Below, in pieces: positions 28,322-36,975 of a stretch of DNA of 49,940 nucleotides. The stretch comes from Sporisorium sorghi (lineage: Eukaryota > Basidiomycota > Ustilaginomycetes > Ustilaginales > Ustilaginaceae). The translations under genes were made by a program, and so were the position numbers. Position 1 is the stretch's first letter. Every line of letters starts with the position of its first letter. The notes beneath the pieces are model-generated. The model saw only the letters and a program-made list of their open reading frames with translations. It had not been told where the DNA came from and ran no database searches. The stretch covers positions 7,334-57,273 of the forward strand of contig JALCCG010000134.1 of the NCBI GenBank assembly GCA_023212695.1. Reading direction: 5' to 3'.

Positions 28322-29671
28322 ATGTCCGTCTCCACCTCCCCCCGGCGTGGCCCACTCGCCCTCCTGCACACCCTCCTCATCGCGCTCACCCTCCTCGCAC
28401 TCGCCTCGATCCCAAACACATCCAGCACGCTCCTCCCCGTCCGACGCGACGCCTTCACCGCCGTGCGCGGCACCGACGGCGACAAATCGCTCACCTCCGT
28501 CGGCCCACGCCCTGCAGGAGCCTACGCCCGCCCCATCCCCATCACGCCCACCAGCCAGATCTTCACGTGGTACAGCAAAACCCCTGCCGTCGAAGCCGAC
28601 GCCGACTCGGCGTTTATCATCATCCACGGCGTCGCGCGCAATGCGGGCACGTACTGGACCACTCTCAACAACGCCTGGGCCAAGGCGCGCGATGCCGGCT
28701 TCGGCTCCGCGACGACCAACTCGATCCGTGTGGCACCGCTGTTCTTCAGTACCGTGGAGGACGAGGGGGCGTACAATGCGAGTGAGTTGGCGTGGGGGGA
28801 TAGCAATGCGTGGACGGCGGGCGAGGCGAGCACCAACCCGCCCTTGAGCGGCGTGTCGTCATTTACGGTGCTCGATACGCTGCTGCGCCGATTCAGCGAC
28901 CGGAGCGCGTATCCGAAGATGAAGTACATCACGTTTGTGGCACATGGAGGCGGGGCGCAGATGCTGCAGCGGTACGCTGTGCTGGGCGCGCCGAACCCGG
29001 CTCCGTCGAGGTTGAGTGTGAGGTATGTCGTGGGCGACCCGTCGTCCGAGCTGTACTTTACGCAGGATCGACCCGTGGGTGTAGACCAGGCCTCGTGCCC
29101 AACCTGGAACGACTACCGGTACGGCATCAAGAAGGTGTCGACGAGCTACGCGCTGCTCAGCGCCAGCCGTGCACCCGCGCTGTTCAAAGCATACGCCGCC
29201 AAGGAGGTGCGCTACGTCGTGGGCCTCGCCGACGAATCCACCAGCAAGGGCGACCAGACGTGCATGGCGCACGCCGTCGGCGGCAGCTATCGCCGAAACC
29301 GCAGCCTGGCGTACTGGAAATACATCCACCTGCTCTCCGGCACCTGCCCGCCGGAACAGCTGAAAAAGTTCCCAGGAACGTTCCCAGCCCTCGACCCCAA
29401 GTACGGCGCCACGACGCAGAACAATATCCCGACGTCGAGCAAGAGCACGCTGGCGCAGTTCAGGGGCGTGAAAGTCACGCACAGTTTGACGGTGGTGCAG
29501 GGCGCGGGACACAGCGCGAGAAAGGTGTACGGCTCGCCAGAGGGTCGTAATGCGCTGTTTGCGGATCAGGCGAGTTCGGGTGGCGGCAGTGCACCGGACC
29601 TGTCGCAGGAGCTTGTGGGGTATACTGCCGATGCGGCTGGTGCTAAGAACTATGGCGGCAACGACTCTTAG
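28322..29671 (+). CDS. Secreted alpha/beta-hydrolase-like protein, nucleophile Ser missing
   Basis: A 449-residue protein starting MSVSTSPRRG, followed by a long hydrophobic stretch (about 11-32, LALLHTLLIALTLLALAS) that looks like a signal peptide. The fold is suggested by FIIIHGVARNAGTYW (oxyanion region, about 95-115) and by GAGHS (His397), typical of fungal and bacterial hydrolases with IHG...GHSxGGQ...GxGHS. At the nucleophile elbow, where relatives read GHSxGGQxxQRYA, this protein has AHGGGAQMLQRYA (207-219): the catalytic Ser is Gly209. It may therefore be a pseudoenzyme or use another nucleophile. The frame stays open upstream, with in-frame ATGs at 28076 and 28112 that would add a second hydrophobic segment (a membrane anchor); the TATA-like element favours 28322. 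Substrate unknown. Confidence 0.75.
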   Translation: MSVSTSPRRGPLALLHTLLIALTLLALASIPNTSSTLLPVRRDAFTAVRGTDGDKSLTSVGPRPAGAYARPIPITPTSQIFTWYSKTPAVEADADSAFIIIHGVARNAGTYWTTLNNAWAKARDAGFGSATTNSIRVAPLFFSTVEDEGAYNASELAWGDSNAWTAGEASTNPPLSGVSSFTVLDTLLRRFSDRSAYPKMKYITFVAHGGGAQMLQRYAVLGAPNPAPSRLSVRYVVGDPSSELYFTQDRPVGVDQASCPTWNDYRYGIKKVSTSYALLSASRAPALFKAYAAKEVRYVVGLADESTSKGDQTCMAHAVGGSYRRNRSLAYWKYIHLLSGTCPPEQLKKFPGTFPALDPKYGATTQNNIPTSSKSTLAQFRGVKVTHSLTVVQGAGHSARKVYGSPEGRNALFADQASSGGGSAPDLSQELVGYTADAAGAKNYGGNDS

Positions 29672-30145
29672 ATGCCGCTTGGGGCGAGGGGGTCATTGTT
29701 GTTCATTGTATAGATACCCGCGAGTGTTTCGCTAATTTATGTCATGTTTCCATCTTCGCAAGCAGCTGTGTAGGGTGTGATGTGAGGGCGTATACTTTGG
29801 TCTCCATGATGTGAGTGGTTGGTTGGATGATGAGGACCAGACACAAGACGTTGTTCGAGATTGAGAGGTGTGTGGAGGCGAAACCGGAACTCGGGCTTGA
29901 ATTTCAGTCGAGGCAGCCGCGAATTTTTGGCTCAGGTCAGCAGAAGCATTTCTTCCACCACTACCACCATCTCGACCTCCTCTCCTTCTGAACACACCAA
30001 CACTCCACCTGCGGCTTGCTTCGCAACAGCCTCAAGGATAGGATAGTCCCTCACACTCCCACAGGAGATCAACCCAGCAACACGACCGTACACCCGCCCA
30101 AATCCAACCTTCCACCCAGCCAAACCCCTCACATCCTCCTCGACC
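29672..30145 (+). promoter_or_regulatory. PET100: Intergenic region, hydrolase 3' end and PET100 promoter
   Basis: 474 bp between two genes on the same strand. The last 200 bp are C-rich and A-rich (leader-like: CACCACTACCACCATCTC and later CATCCTCCTCGACC before the ATG). No gene or clear TATA box is seen. Confidence 0.45.
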
Positions 30146-30532
30146 ATGGCCGGCCCAAACCTCGAGCTGTTCAAGTTCGGCGTATACCTCTTCTTCCCTC
30201 TAGCTGTAATGGTACATTTCGGGGATTTCCGGTTCTATAACGATCACGTCCTGCCCAGTCGAGATCAGTTCTGGCCGAAGGAGGAATCGCTCTACCGACC
30301 ACCACGTAACTCGGATGATCTCAAGACAGCAATGGACGAGATGAAGGCGAAAAGACTGGCGAAACGAGAAGCGAGGCTGAAAGAACAAGGAGAGGAGCTC
30401 TCTTCAGCGCCAGCAGCGCAAGCAGCGTCAACAGCGGCGGCGGCGTCAACATCAGCATCAGCACCAAAAGAGCAGCCGCAGTCAAAAATTGCCAGCTTGA
30501 TCGAGGATAAGAGAAGCCAGCGACTCGTATGA
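30146..30532 (+). CDS. PET100: Pet100 cytochrome c oxidase assembly factor
   Basis: A 128-residue protein. The start MAGPNLELFKFGVYLFFPLA is the Pet100 signature: an N-terminal segment that is both mitochondrial signal and single membrane span (about 9-25). FYNDHVLP and WPKEESLYRPP follow, then a Lys/Arg/Glu helix (about 65-90). The family protein is anchored in the mitochondrial inner membrane and helps assemble complex IV at a late step. Residues 90-115 are an Ala/Ser/Thr-rich insertion not usual in the family; the end is KIASLIEDKRSQRLV. The ATG is in a CGACCATGGC context. No intron. Confidence 0.9.
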   Translation: MAGPNLELFKFGVYLFFPLAVMVHFGDFRFYNDHVLPSRDQFWPKEESLYRPPRNSDDLKTAMDEMKAKRLAKREARLKEQGEELSSAPAAQAASTAAAASTSASAPKEQPQSKIASLIEDKRSQRLV

Positions 30533-30671
30533 CATAATCTTCAGCAATGTTCCGTCCACCCAGCTCCTCGCCGAAAGCGGAAACCTAGACGCAAACCCTC
30601 GACGGACGACAGAGGAACACACTAACAAATTAAGCACGCAACCCTCTTCATTACAATACACCACATCCGAA

Positions 30672-31652
30672 TCAAAAGTAAGAGGCGAGCTTATCCCAGA
30701 TCTTCTGCCTCACCTCCTTGCTCTCGACATTAGGACTAAGAGGCAGCTTGTTGAGCTTGTTATCGAACAAATTCGCTCTTCCCGTCTCCAGATACCTCTG
30801 TCCCTCCTCGTTCGCCAACAGATAAAACGGCAGTTCCGCATATCCACCCGGACCCGGCTTACTTCCAATCAACGGCCCGAACACCTTACCCCCGAGAACG
30901 AGGAGCGAGCTGTGGCCCTGGTTGCTGAGCGCGTCCGTGTTGACAAACCCTGGAAAGGCGTGCGAAAACGTGAGGTTGGGGTGGGACTCTGCGAGGTGTG
31001 TCGCGGCAGCGTCGAGCACGGACGAGGCACGGGAGCCCTTTTTGATCAGTCCGAGTGGGCCGCCCCACCATTTACCCGCTTGTTTGGCCTTGACGAAGTC
31101 CAGGTCGTCGGTGTCGATGGGTGATTTGCCGCCTTGGCCGGGGGCCGCGACGAGCAAGACGCCGCGCCTGATCGTGCCCGCTTCGACGAGCTGCTTGGCC
31201 AGCCCGATGCGCGACAGCACCTGCACAGCGTACTGCTTCTCGATGCCTTCAGCGGTGGTCTCGATCGCACCGTGCGGCGGCCCTCCCTGCGTCTCAATAA
31301 GGTAGTCGATCCCGCCTTTACCGGCCTTGGTCGAGATCTCAGCGGCGACCTTCTTGACGCCCGAAGGGGACGAGAGATCCGCTTGGAAGAACTGGTGCTC
31401 TGCCGATCCAGAATTTGAGGTTCCATTGACAGCAGCCCGGCGCGATGCTTCCGCAGACGCAGCGCGGAGCTGTTCGAGCACTTGGTTCGCCTTGGACTCG
31501 TTGCGGCCGACGAGCCAGACGGATGCGCCGGAGAGTGCGAATCGAAGCGCAATGCCCGCGCCGATGCCCTGTGTGCCTCCGGCGACGAGCGCGCGCTGGC
31601 CTGTAACGTCGACGCCGTTGTTCTTCTTGGCGAGTTCAGAGAGGCTGACCAT
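30672..31652 (-). CDS. Short-chain dehydrogenase/reductase-like protein, YxxxK absent
   Basis: A 326-residue protein with a Rossmann fold. The cofactor motif is AGGTQGIG (24-31; classical TGxxxGIG with Ala first), followed by SVWLVGRNESKA, which is typical for an NADP-type Arg after beta2. FQADLSS is the Asp-loop motif. In the active site the usual Tyr-x-x-x-Lys is not found: the segment at about 190-210 reads GPLGLIKKGSRASSVLDAAATHL, with no Tyr, while the following FSHAFPGFVNTD corresponds to the conserved PG motif. It belongs to a divergent fungal SDR group; substrate unknown, and it may not be catalytic. Start at ATG 31652 (MVSLSELAKK); the frame upstream runs through the CAG repeat and would add an Ala run. 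Divergent from the phosphatase gene. Confidence 0.8.
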   Translation of the reverse strand: MVSLSELAKKNNGVDVTGQRALVAGGTQGIGAGIALRFALSGASVWLVGRNESKANQVLEQLRAASAEASRRAAVNGTSNSGSAEHQFFQADLSSPSGVKKVAAEISTKAGKGGIDYLIETQGGPPHGAIETTAEGIEKQYAVQVLSRIGLAKQLVEAGTIRRGVLLVAAPGQGGKSPIDTDDLDFVKAKQAGKWWGGPLGLIKKGSRASSVLDAAATHLAESHPNLTFSHAFPGFVNTDALSNQGHSSLLVLGGKVFGPLIGSKPGPGGYAELPFYLLANEEGQRYLETGRANLFDNKLNKLPLSPNVESKEVRQKIWDKLASYF

Positions 31653-31804
31653 GGTTGAGTGACGAAAGATGGTTGTTGAGAAGCAAGGAGAGACAAGCCG
31701 AGTGTGTTTGTAGGCTTGAGCTTGAGTCGGCCTTTCCGCGGTCAGTGTTGCTGCTGCTTGCTGCAGGCTTACGTCGGAGCCAAAAGGCTCAAGTGGAGAA
31801 GAGC

Positions 31805-31857
<53 letters not shown>

Positions 31858-32018
31858 GCGGCGGAAAATCCCGATCTTGCATTCACAGATTCCCACGCTG
31901 GCGCACGGACGAACACCGAAAAATTCCCAACCTTCACTTCATCACACCTTCAACTCGCTCGTCCCAACCACACCTTCCGACAAGCGGAGTCCCTCCGACC
32001 CGGCTGCTCCCCCCAATC
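31653..32018. promoter_or_regulatory. Divergent promoter SDR / LMW-PTP with (CAG)16
   Basis: 366 bp between opposite starts, holding both promoters. A perfect (CAG)16 tract lies at 31808-31855, followed by GGCGGCGG. The right part (31900-32018) is C-rich leader sequence of the phosphatase gene. Confidence 0.55.
31808..31855. repeat. (CAG)16 trinucleotide repeat
   Basis: Sixteen perfect CAG units outside any likely coding sequence, in the 366 bp promoter shared by the SDR and the phosphatase. In the minus frame continuous with the SDR it would code for Ala, but no ATG start supports this as protein. Confidence 0.92.
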
Positions 32019-32537
32019 ATGGCGCCATCACGCCCCGCCGCCTCCAACGGCGACACGAAGATCAACGTGCTCTTCTGCTGCCTGGGTAACATCTGCCGCT
32101 CGCCCATGGCGCTCGCCGTATTTGCCCACACCGCCACCCAAGCAGGAGTACGCGAGCGCTTCGGCACCCTCGACTCGGCGGGCACCGCCAACTACCACAC
32201 GGGCGAAGAGCCCGACGAACGCACGATCGCGCTGCTCGAACGCCGCAACATCCCCTACGACGCAGACAACCTCGCGCGCGCCGTCAACGGCTCCGACTTC
32301 GACACGTTCGACTACATCTTCGGCATGGACACCAACAACGTACGCAACTTGCAGCGCATGCAACCGAAAGGGTCCAAGGCGCAGGTGAGGCTCTTCGGCG
32401 ACGTGGACGATAAAAAACCCATTGCGGATTCGTATTATACGAATGACTTTGAGGCGACGTACGCCCAGGTGCTGCGCTACTCGCATGCGTTCCTGCGCGA
32501 GCTCGGCCTCAGCAATGGTGGTCAGGCCAAGTCGTGA
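32019..32537 (+). CDS. LTP1: Low-molecular-weight protein tyrosine phosphatase
   Basis: A 172-residue protein. The N-terminal P-loop reads VLFCCLGNICRSPMA: Cys21 is the nucleophile and Arg27 binds phosphate (CX5R), with Ser28 as usual. DSAGTANYHTGEEPDERT is the family's second block. In the C-terminal acid loop, where relatives read DPYY, this protein has ADSYYTNDFEATY: the general-acid Asp is kept but the Pro is Ser. Such phosphatases dephosphorylate phosphotyrosine and small aryl phosphates in the cytosol. A ten-residue Ser/Ala/Asn extension precedes the core. Start at ATG 32019; the frame upstream lies in the CAG repeat. Convergent with the AT-hook gene (231 bp between stops). Confidence 0.95.
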   Translation: MAPSRPAASNGDTKINVLFCCLGNICRSPMALAVFAHTATQAGVRERFGTLDSAGTANYHTGEEPDERTIALLERRNIPYDADNLARAVNGSDFDTFDYIFGMDTNNVRNLQRMQPKGSKAQVRLFGDVDDKKPIADSYYTNDFEATYAQVLRYSHAFLRELGLSNGGQAKS

Positions 32538-32768
32538 TACAAGATAGAGAGGGAAGAGAGCGTTTGCGTTTTCCATTACAGCGTAGCAGCACCGGTCACT
32601 GCATTAGAAACACACATTGTACTGTACAAATATAGACAAAACACCATAAACAACCTGTTGTGGTTTTGGGGGCCCGACAACGACGGCGACATCGCTTCAA
32701 CAGATCTACTGTTCGAGAGCATCAGACACCGTTGTTGCGGGTGGTGAGGTATACTTTCATGCGATGCT

Positions 32769-34232
32769 TTAAGCCGCCTTCTTGTCCTCGGACACTTTGC
32801 CGTCGAGCATGCTCAGCAGATCGACCACCACACTGTCAAACTCCTGCTGCGTCGCATCGTCCTCGATCATGTTGCCAAACACGCGCAGGCCCTGGATCTT
32901 GGACACCATCTCCTTGTTCCAGGCGATCGTATAGCTTCCCTTAGATCCCGGCTTGCGTCCTCGCGGGTCCTTGACCGGGATGGGCGCTTGGCCTGCTGCT
33001 TGCAACGCAGCCTGTCGTTGGGCGGCATCGGCTTCGGCGGCTCGCGCAGCTTGCATCTCGAGCTTGGTGCGCCTCTTGCGCTTGGCAGGAGGTCCATCCA
33101 TCGAGGTATCCGCAGCCGCAACGGGTGCAGCAACAGCAAGAGCAGACGCCGCCGCAGCAGCCGCAGCTTCAGCAGCCAGCTCCGCCTTCGACTTGCGACC
33201 GCGTTTGCCCTTGGGCCTGATGCCAGTGACCGCAGGCGCAGCAGCAGCGGCAGCCTTCCTGCCTTTGGCCGTGGTGCCGTTGGCGCCGCCTGCTTTGATC
33301 ATTGTGGCGGATGGATCGATAAAGCCAGCCTGTTGCTGCTGGGCTGGATATCCTGCTGCTGCTGCTTTGCCGCCTGCTGTTGCTGGTGCTGGTGGAGCAG
33401 CGGCGGCTGGTGCGGCCTGCGTCTGGTTCTTGGGCTTGCGTCCACGCTTCTTGGGTCCGGCAGCTGCAGGAGCTGCGGATGCCGCTGCTCCTGTCGCCTG
33501 CTGTGCATTGGCAGCAGTGGCGGCAGGTGCCACCGAGGGCGAGGCGGATGGCGCGGCGGCAGTAGTCGATTGAGATCGAGAAGCGGCATTGGCGCCCGTT
33601 TGACCGGAAGAGGTCTGATAGTTGCTCCAGTCCTGCTGTCCGCCTGCGGACGAGTAGCCATTGTCGAAACGCGACTCTTTGCCGAATCCATCGTTGCCAG
33701 TGGGGTAGAACGACTGTCCAGAACGATCACGGTTGGCGCCGTACGAGTCGGAAGAAGGCTGGTAGTAGCTGTGCTCGCTCCTGTACGACGTGGTAGGAGG
33801 TGGTTGTTGCTGCGTCTGTTGCTGAGATGCTTGCTGCTGCTGCTGCTGTTGCGGCTGTTGAGCCTGTGCCTGTTGCTGAGGCATGAGCGAGTTGCCATTG
33901 TATCCGCCGGTGAAAGCCTCGGAGAAGCTGGCAAACGTGTTGGGACGCGAATTGGCCGACGACGACGAGGCAGCGTTGCCCTGCTGCTGACCGGCGTAGT
34001 TGGATGGAAAGTGCGAGCTGGAGCCGCCGGAGGCGTATCCGCCATAGCCGCCGACGTCGTCCCTGGAACCGGAGGAGAGCATGTTGCCGCCAAAGTAGCT
34101 GGCCTGCTGCTGCTGCTGTTGCTGTGCCTGTTGCTGCGAAGGCGACGACGCGTATCCAGACTGGGCCTGCATGTCCCACGACGAGATGCCGCCGCGGTAT
34201 TGCTGCTGACCACCACCACCTCGACCGTACAT
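32769..34232 (-). CDS. AT-hook, Q-rich prion-like nuclear protein
   Basis: A 487-residue protein without a known enzymatic domain. Residues 1-230 are rich in Gln, Ser, Gly, Tyr and Asn (MYGRGGGGQQQYRGG, several Q runs), a prion-like composition. Residues 250-440 hold AT-hook-like basic motifs: KKRGRKPKN (about 262), KRGRKSKAEL (about 345), KRKRRTKLEM (about 385) and PRGRKPGSKG (about 425), separated by Ala-rich linkers. The last 60 residues (IAWNKEMVSKIQGLRVFGNMIE to DLLSMLDGKV) look like a compact helical domain and are the best candidate for a conserved part. The likely role is binding AT-rich DNA in the nucleus. Divergent from MDJ1. Confidence 0.75.
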   Translation of the reverse strand: MYGRGGGGQQQYRGGISSWDMQAQSGYASSPSQQQAQQQQQQQASYFGGNMLSSGSRDDVGGYGGYASGGSSSHFPSNYAGQQQGNAASSSSANSRPNTFASFSEAFTGGYNGNSLMPQQQAQAQQPQQQQQQQASQQQTQQQPPPTTSYRSEHSYYQPSSDSYGANRDRSGQSFYPTGNDGFGKESRFDNGYSSAGGQQDWSNYQTSSGQTGANAASRSQSTTAAAPSASPSVAPAATAANAQQATGAAASAAPAAAGPKKRGRKPKNQTQAAPAAAAPPAPATAGGKAAAAGYPAQQQQAGFIDPSATMIKAGGANGTTAKGRKAAAAAAPAVTGIRPKGKRGRKSKAELAAEAAAAAAASALAVAAPVAAADTSMDGPPAKRKRRTKLEMQAARAAEADAAQRQAALQAAGQAPIPVKDPRGRKPGSKGSYTIAWNKEMVSKIQGLRVFGNMIEDDATQQEFDSVVVDLLSMLDGKVSEDKKAA

Positions 34233-35091
34233 GGTGTTTTGCTAGCCTAGCTGACGAGTTGGGAGAGACGACGCGTCGTAGATTGCGTGTTGCGTGCACG
34301 CGATGAGCAGAGTTGCGGGAGGAAGAAAGAGAGCCGCGGATGGGTATGTACGACGCGATGGTATCGATGAAGATGATGATCGAGGACTCGACGACGTGTG
34401 ATGCGACGCGGGAATGATCGTGATGGATGGGATGGATAGGATGGAAGAGCGGATGGAAAGAAAGGGGAAGCACAGCGATCGCGCTTTGACGTCGTGAATC
34501 GCCAAAATCACCGCTTCGTGGTGTAGCAGCATGCAGAAGCAGATCTCGTCGCCCCAGGCAAAGCGACGACCGAACTGTGACTGACTGCTTGACTGGCTTC
34601 AAAGCGGCTTGCTTGCTTGCTCTTCACGCCTGCTCTCTCGCTCAACTTGACCGAAGAGTCTGTTGAGAGTGCGATGAGCAATCGCGTCTTTTTAGCCAAA
34701 CAATTTTTTTTTTTTTTTTTTTTTTTCAATTTTTAAATCTCTCTCTCTCTCTCTTGATCACGAGGCACAAAGCACGACGGCTTGCTCGGTCGCTCCTTCG
34801 CTCTCTGCTCGACGCGTCGGTCGACGAAAAAAAAGAAGCCGTTTGTTAGACTTGTGCATCTGCGCGTATCTTGACATTCATCGGAAGCCGATTTACCAGA
34901 TCTGAACTGACAAATCGACTCGACTCAGCTTCAACCGGACCAAAAATCTGGAAAGTTCCGTCCGTGCTTGCTTCTCCTCCACCAAAGAGAGCTAGAAATT
35001 GCAGCGTGCGACATCAGCTTTCTTCATATCATCGACACCATTATATCCCGTCACGCTCCTTCAGGCTCGTGCAGGTTCAACTTCAGCAACC
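34233..35091. promoter_or_regulatory. Divergent promoter AT-hook gene / MDJ1
   Basis: 859 bp between opposite start codons. It contains a T23 run (34704-34726) followed by (CT)8 (34739-34754), a TGTGACTG octamer (34576-34583; HomolD core in reverse) on the AT-hook side, and GGAAAGTTCC (34950-34959), a two-unit heat-shock-like element about 135 bp before the MDJ1 start. No gene is seen. Confidence 0.5.
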
Positions 35092-36975
35092 ATGCCAACA
35101 CCCACAGCTCGTGGCGCTGTCGGTCGTCTTCCACCGCTCTGCACGCCCTCCTCCTCCAGTGCTGTGAGCGTTGCTCCACGTCGCTCCTTTGCATCACGGA
35201 CAAGCACCTCGCTGCCTCGTGCAGAAGCTTCTACACAACTACCCGCTTCGTCTCGATCTCTCGTCAGCTGGTCTCGCGCTTCCACCGCTCGTCCTCGTTC
35301 GTGCAGCTCCTGCGGCACTCAACTCTCCTCCACCTCTAGATGCTCCTTCTCCTCTTCCTCCATCCACTCCGCATCCGCCAAGGACCCTTACTCGGTTCTC
35401 GGAGTCAAGAAAGACGCCAACGTAAAGGACATCAAGCGCGCCTACTACGACCTCGCCAAAAAGTATCACCCAGATACCAACAAGGAAAAGAATTCCAAGG
35501 AGCGCTTCGTAGAGATCCAAAACGCCTACGACCTGCTCAGCGACGAAAAGAAGCGTGCCGCCTATGACCAGTACGGCACAACAGATGGCCAGCCCGGCTT
35601 CGATCCTTTCGGCGGAGGAGGCTCCTCTCCCTTCGGTGCCGGTGGCTTTGGTGGCTTCCAGGACTTTGGCGGCTTCTCCAATGCAGGCAATGCCGGCTCC
35701 ATCTTTGAGAGTCTCTTTGGGGCATTTGGCGGTGGGGGCAGGCCCGGCCAGCGTGGTCCCGGCTTTGGTGGTGCTGGCTTTGCAGGCGAGGCGCGAGGCG
35801 AGGATCTCGAGACCACCATCAACCTCTCGTTCGAGGAAGCCTGCAAGGGCACCAAGCGCAAAGTGGTCATCAACCCGATTGAGCGATGCGGCACCTGCAC
35901 CGGCTCCGGCCTCAAGCCTGGCGCCAAGAAGAGCACCTGTGCCACCTGCAACGGCACCGGTACGCGCACGTTTGTGATTCAGAGTGGCTTCCAGATGGCC
36001 ACCACCTGCCCATCCTGCGGAGGTGCTGGCTCCACCGTCGCGCCCGGCGACAACTGCAACACTTGCGACGGCATCGGAAGAGTGCGCGGACGCAAGGAAG
36101 TCGAGATCGATCTGCCAGCTGGCGTGGACGATGGCTTCCGCATTCGCAAGGACGGCTTCGGAGACGTGCCGCTTTCGGGTGCCGGTACGCCGGGTTCGCT
36201 CTACGTTCGAATCAACGTGGCTCCCAGCCGCATCTGGAGGCGTCAAGGCTCGACGCTCTTCTACCCGGCTACGATTCCCTTCCATACGGCCATCTTGGGC
36301 GGCAAGGTTCGCGTGCCCACCTTGGACGGTCCTGTCGAGGTGCGTGTGCCCGCAGGCACCCAAGTGGGCGAGGAGATGATCTTGCCTGGCCGAGGTGTGC
36401 CATCGCCGACTCGACGTGGTCAGAAGGGCGACCTGATGGTGCAGTTCGAGGTCAGCATGCCACGTTCGCTCACCAAACGTCAGCGTGAGATCCTGCAGCA
36501 GTACGCCGACGAAGTGGAAGGTCGCTCGTCGGCCTCGAGCGACAGCAACAACAGCAGCAGCGGCGCCTCTTCCAGCTCGGCGTCAAGCAAGTCTTCCAAG
36601 GCCGCAGGTGCTTCAAGCGCTTTCTCATCGAAGGATTCGTCGAAAACGAGTCAGTCGGCGTCTTCGTCACCCAAACCTTTTTCGACTCTTTCTGACAATG
36701 CGCAGTCGGGATCGGCAAAAGCATCAACCAAAAAAGCATCTGCAGGTAGGTTCTCGATTCATCCCTCGTCTCGCTCTGACGACGCAGGCGACGCTCTAGG
36801 CTCGTCATCTTCGGGCTCCACGTCATCAGCGACAGACTTGGCTGCGAGGCAAACGGCTGGAAAGCAGACCAAGAGTGCGTCCAGCGAAAGTCATCAACAG
36901 CAGCAGCACACGGATGATGAACCCCAGAAAGGCTTGCTGGGTCGCGCATGGGACTGGATGACGAGTCGAAAGTAG
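35092..36975 (+). CDS. MDJ1: Mitochondrial DnaJ/Hsp40 chaperone Mdj1
   Basis: A 627-residue class A J-protein. Residues 1-95 are rich in Ser, Thr and Arg and poor in acidic residues, consistent with a mitochondrial presequence. The J domain is at about 98-162, with HPD at 126-128 (KKYHPDTNK). A Gly/Phe region follows (about 165-245), then four CxxCxGxG zinc-binding repeats: CGTCTGSG, CATCNGTG, CPSCGGAG and CNTCDGIG (about 266-335), then the substrate-binding domains to about 470. It stimulates matrix Hsp70 in folding. Unlike most Mdj1 proteins (about 500 residues), it carries about 150 extra C-terminal residues that are mostly Ser, Ala and Lys, ending GLLGRAWDWMTSRK. The start is ATG 35092; upstream the frame opens only from a TTG. 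Confidence 0.94.
   Translation: MPTPTARGAVGRLPPLCTPSSSSAVSVAPRRSFASRTSTSLPRAEASTQLPASSRSLVSWSRASTARPRSCSSCGTQLSSTSRCSFSSSSIHSASAKDPYSVLGVKKDANVKDIKRAYYDLAKKYHPDTNKEKNSKERFVEIQNAYDLLSDEKKRAAYDQYGTTDGQPGFDPFGGGGSSPFGAGGFGGFQDFGGFSNAGNAGSIFESLFGAFGGGGRPGQRGPGFGGAGFAGEARGEDLETTINLSFEEACKGTKRKVVINPIERCGTCTGSGLKPGAKKSTCATCNGTGTRTFVIQSGFQMATTCPSCGGAGSTVAPGDNCNTCDGIGRVRGRKEVEIDLPAGVDDGFRIRKDGFGDVPLSGAGTPGSLYVRINVAPSRIWRRQGSTLFYPATIPFHTAILGGKVRVPTLDGPVEVRVPAGTQVGEEMILPGRGVPSPTRRGQKGDLMVQFEVSMPRSLTKRQREILQQYADEVEGRSSASSDSNNSSSGASSSSASSKSSKAAGASSAFSSKDSSKTSQSASSSPKPFSTLSDNAQSGSAKASTKKASAGRFSIHPSSRSDDAGDALGSSSSGSTSSATDLAARQTAGKQTKSASSESHQQQQHTDDEPQKGLLGRAWDWMTSRK

Noticed and set aside
31653..31937. Extension of the SDR upstream through the CAG repeat as a poly-Ala leader
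   Set aside because: It lacks a supported ATG in the right context; the ATG at 31652 directly precedes the conserved fold, and the extension lies in the shared promoter.
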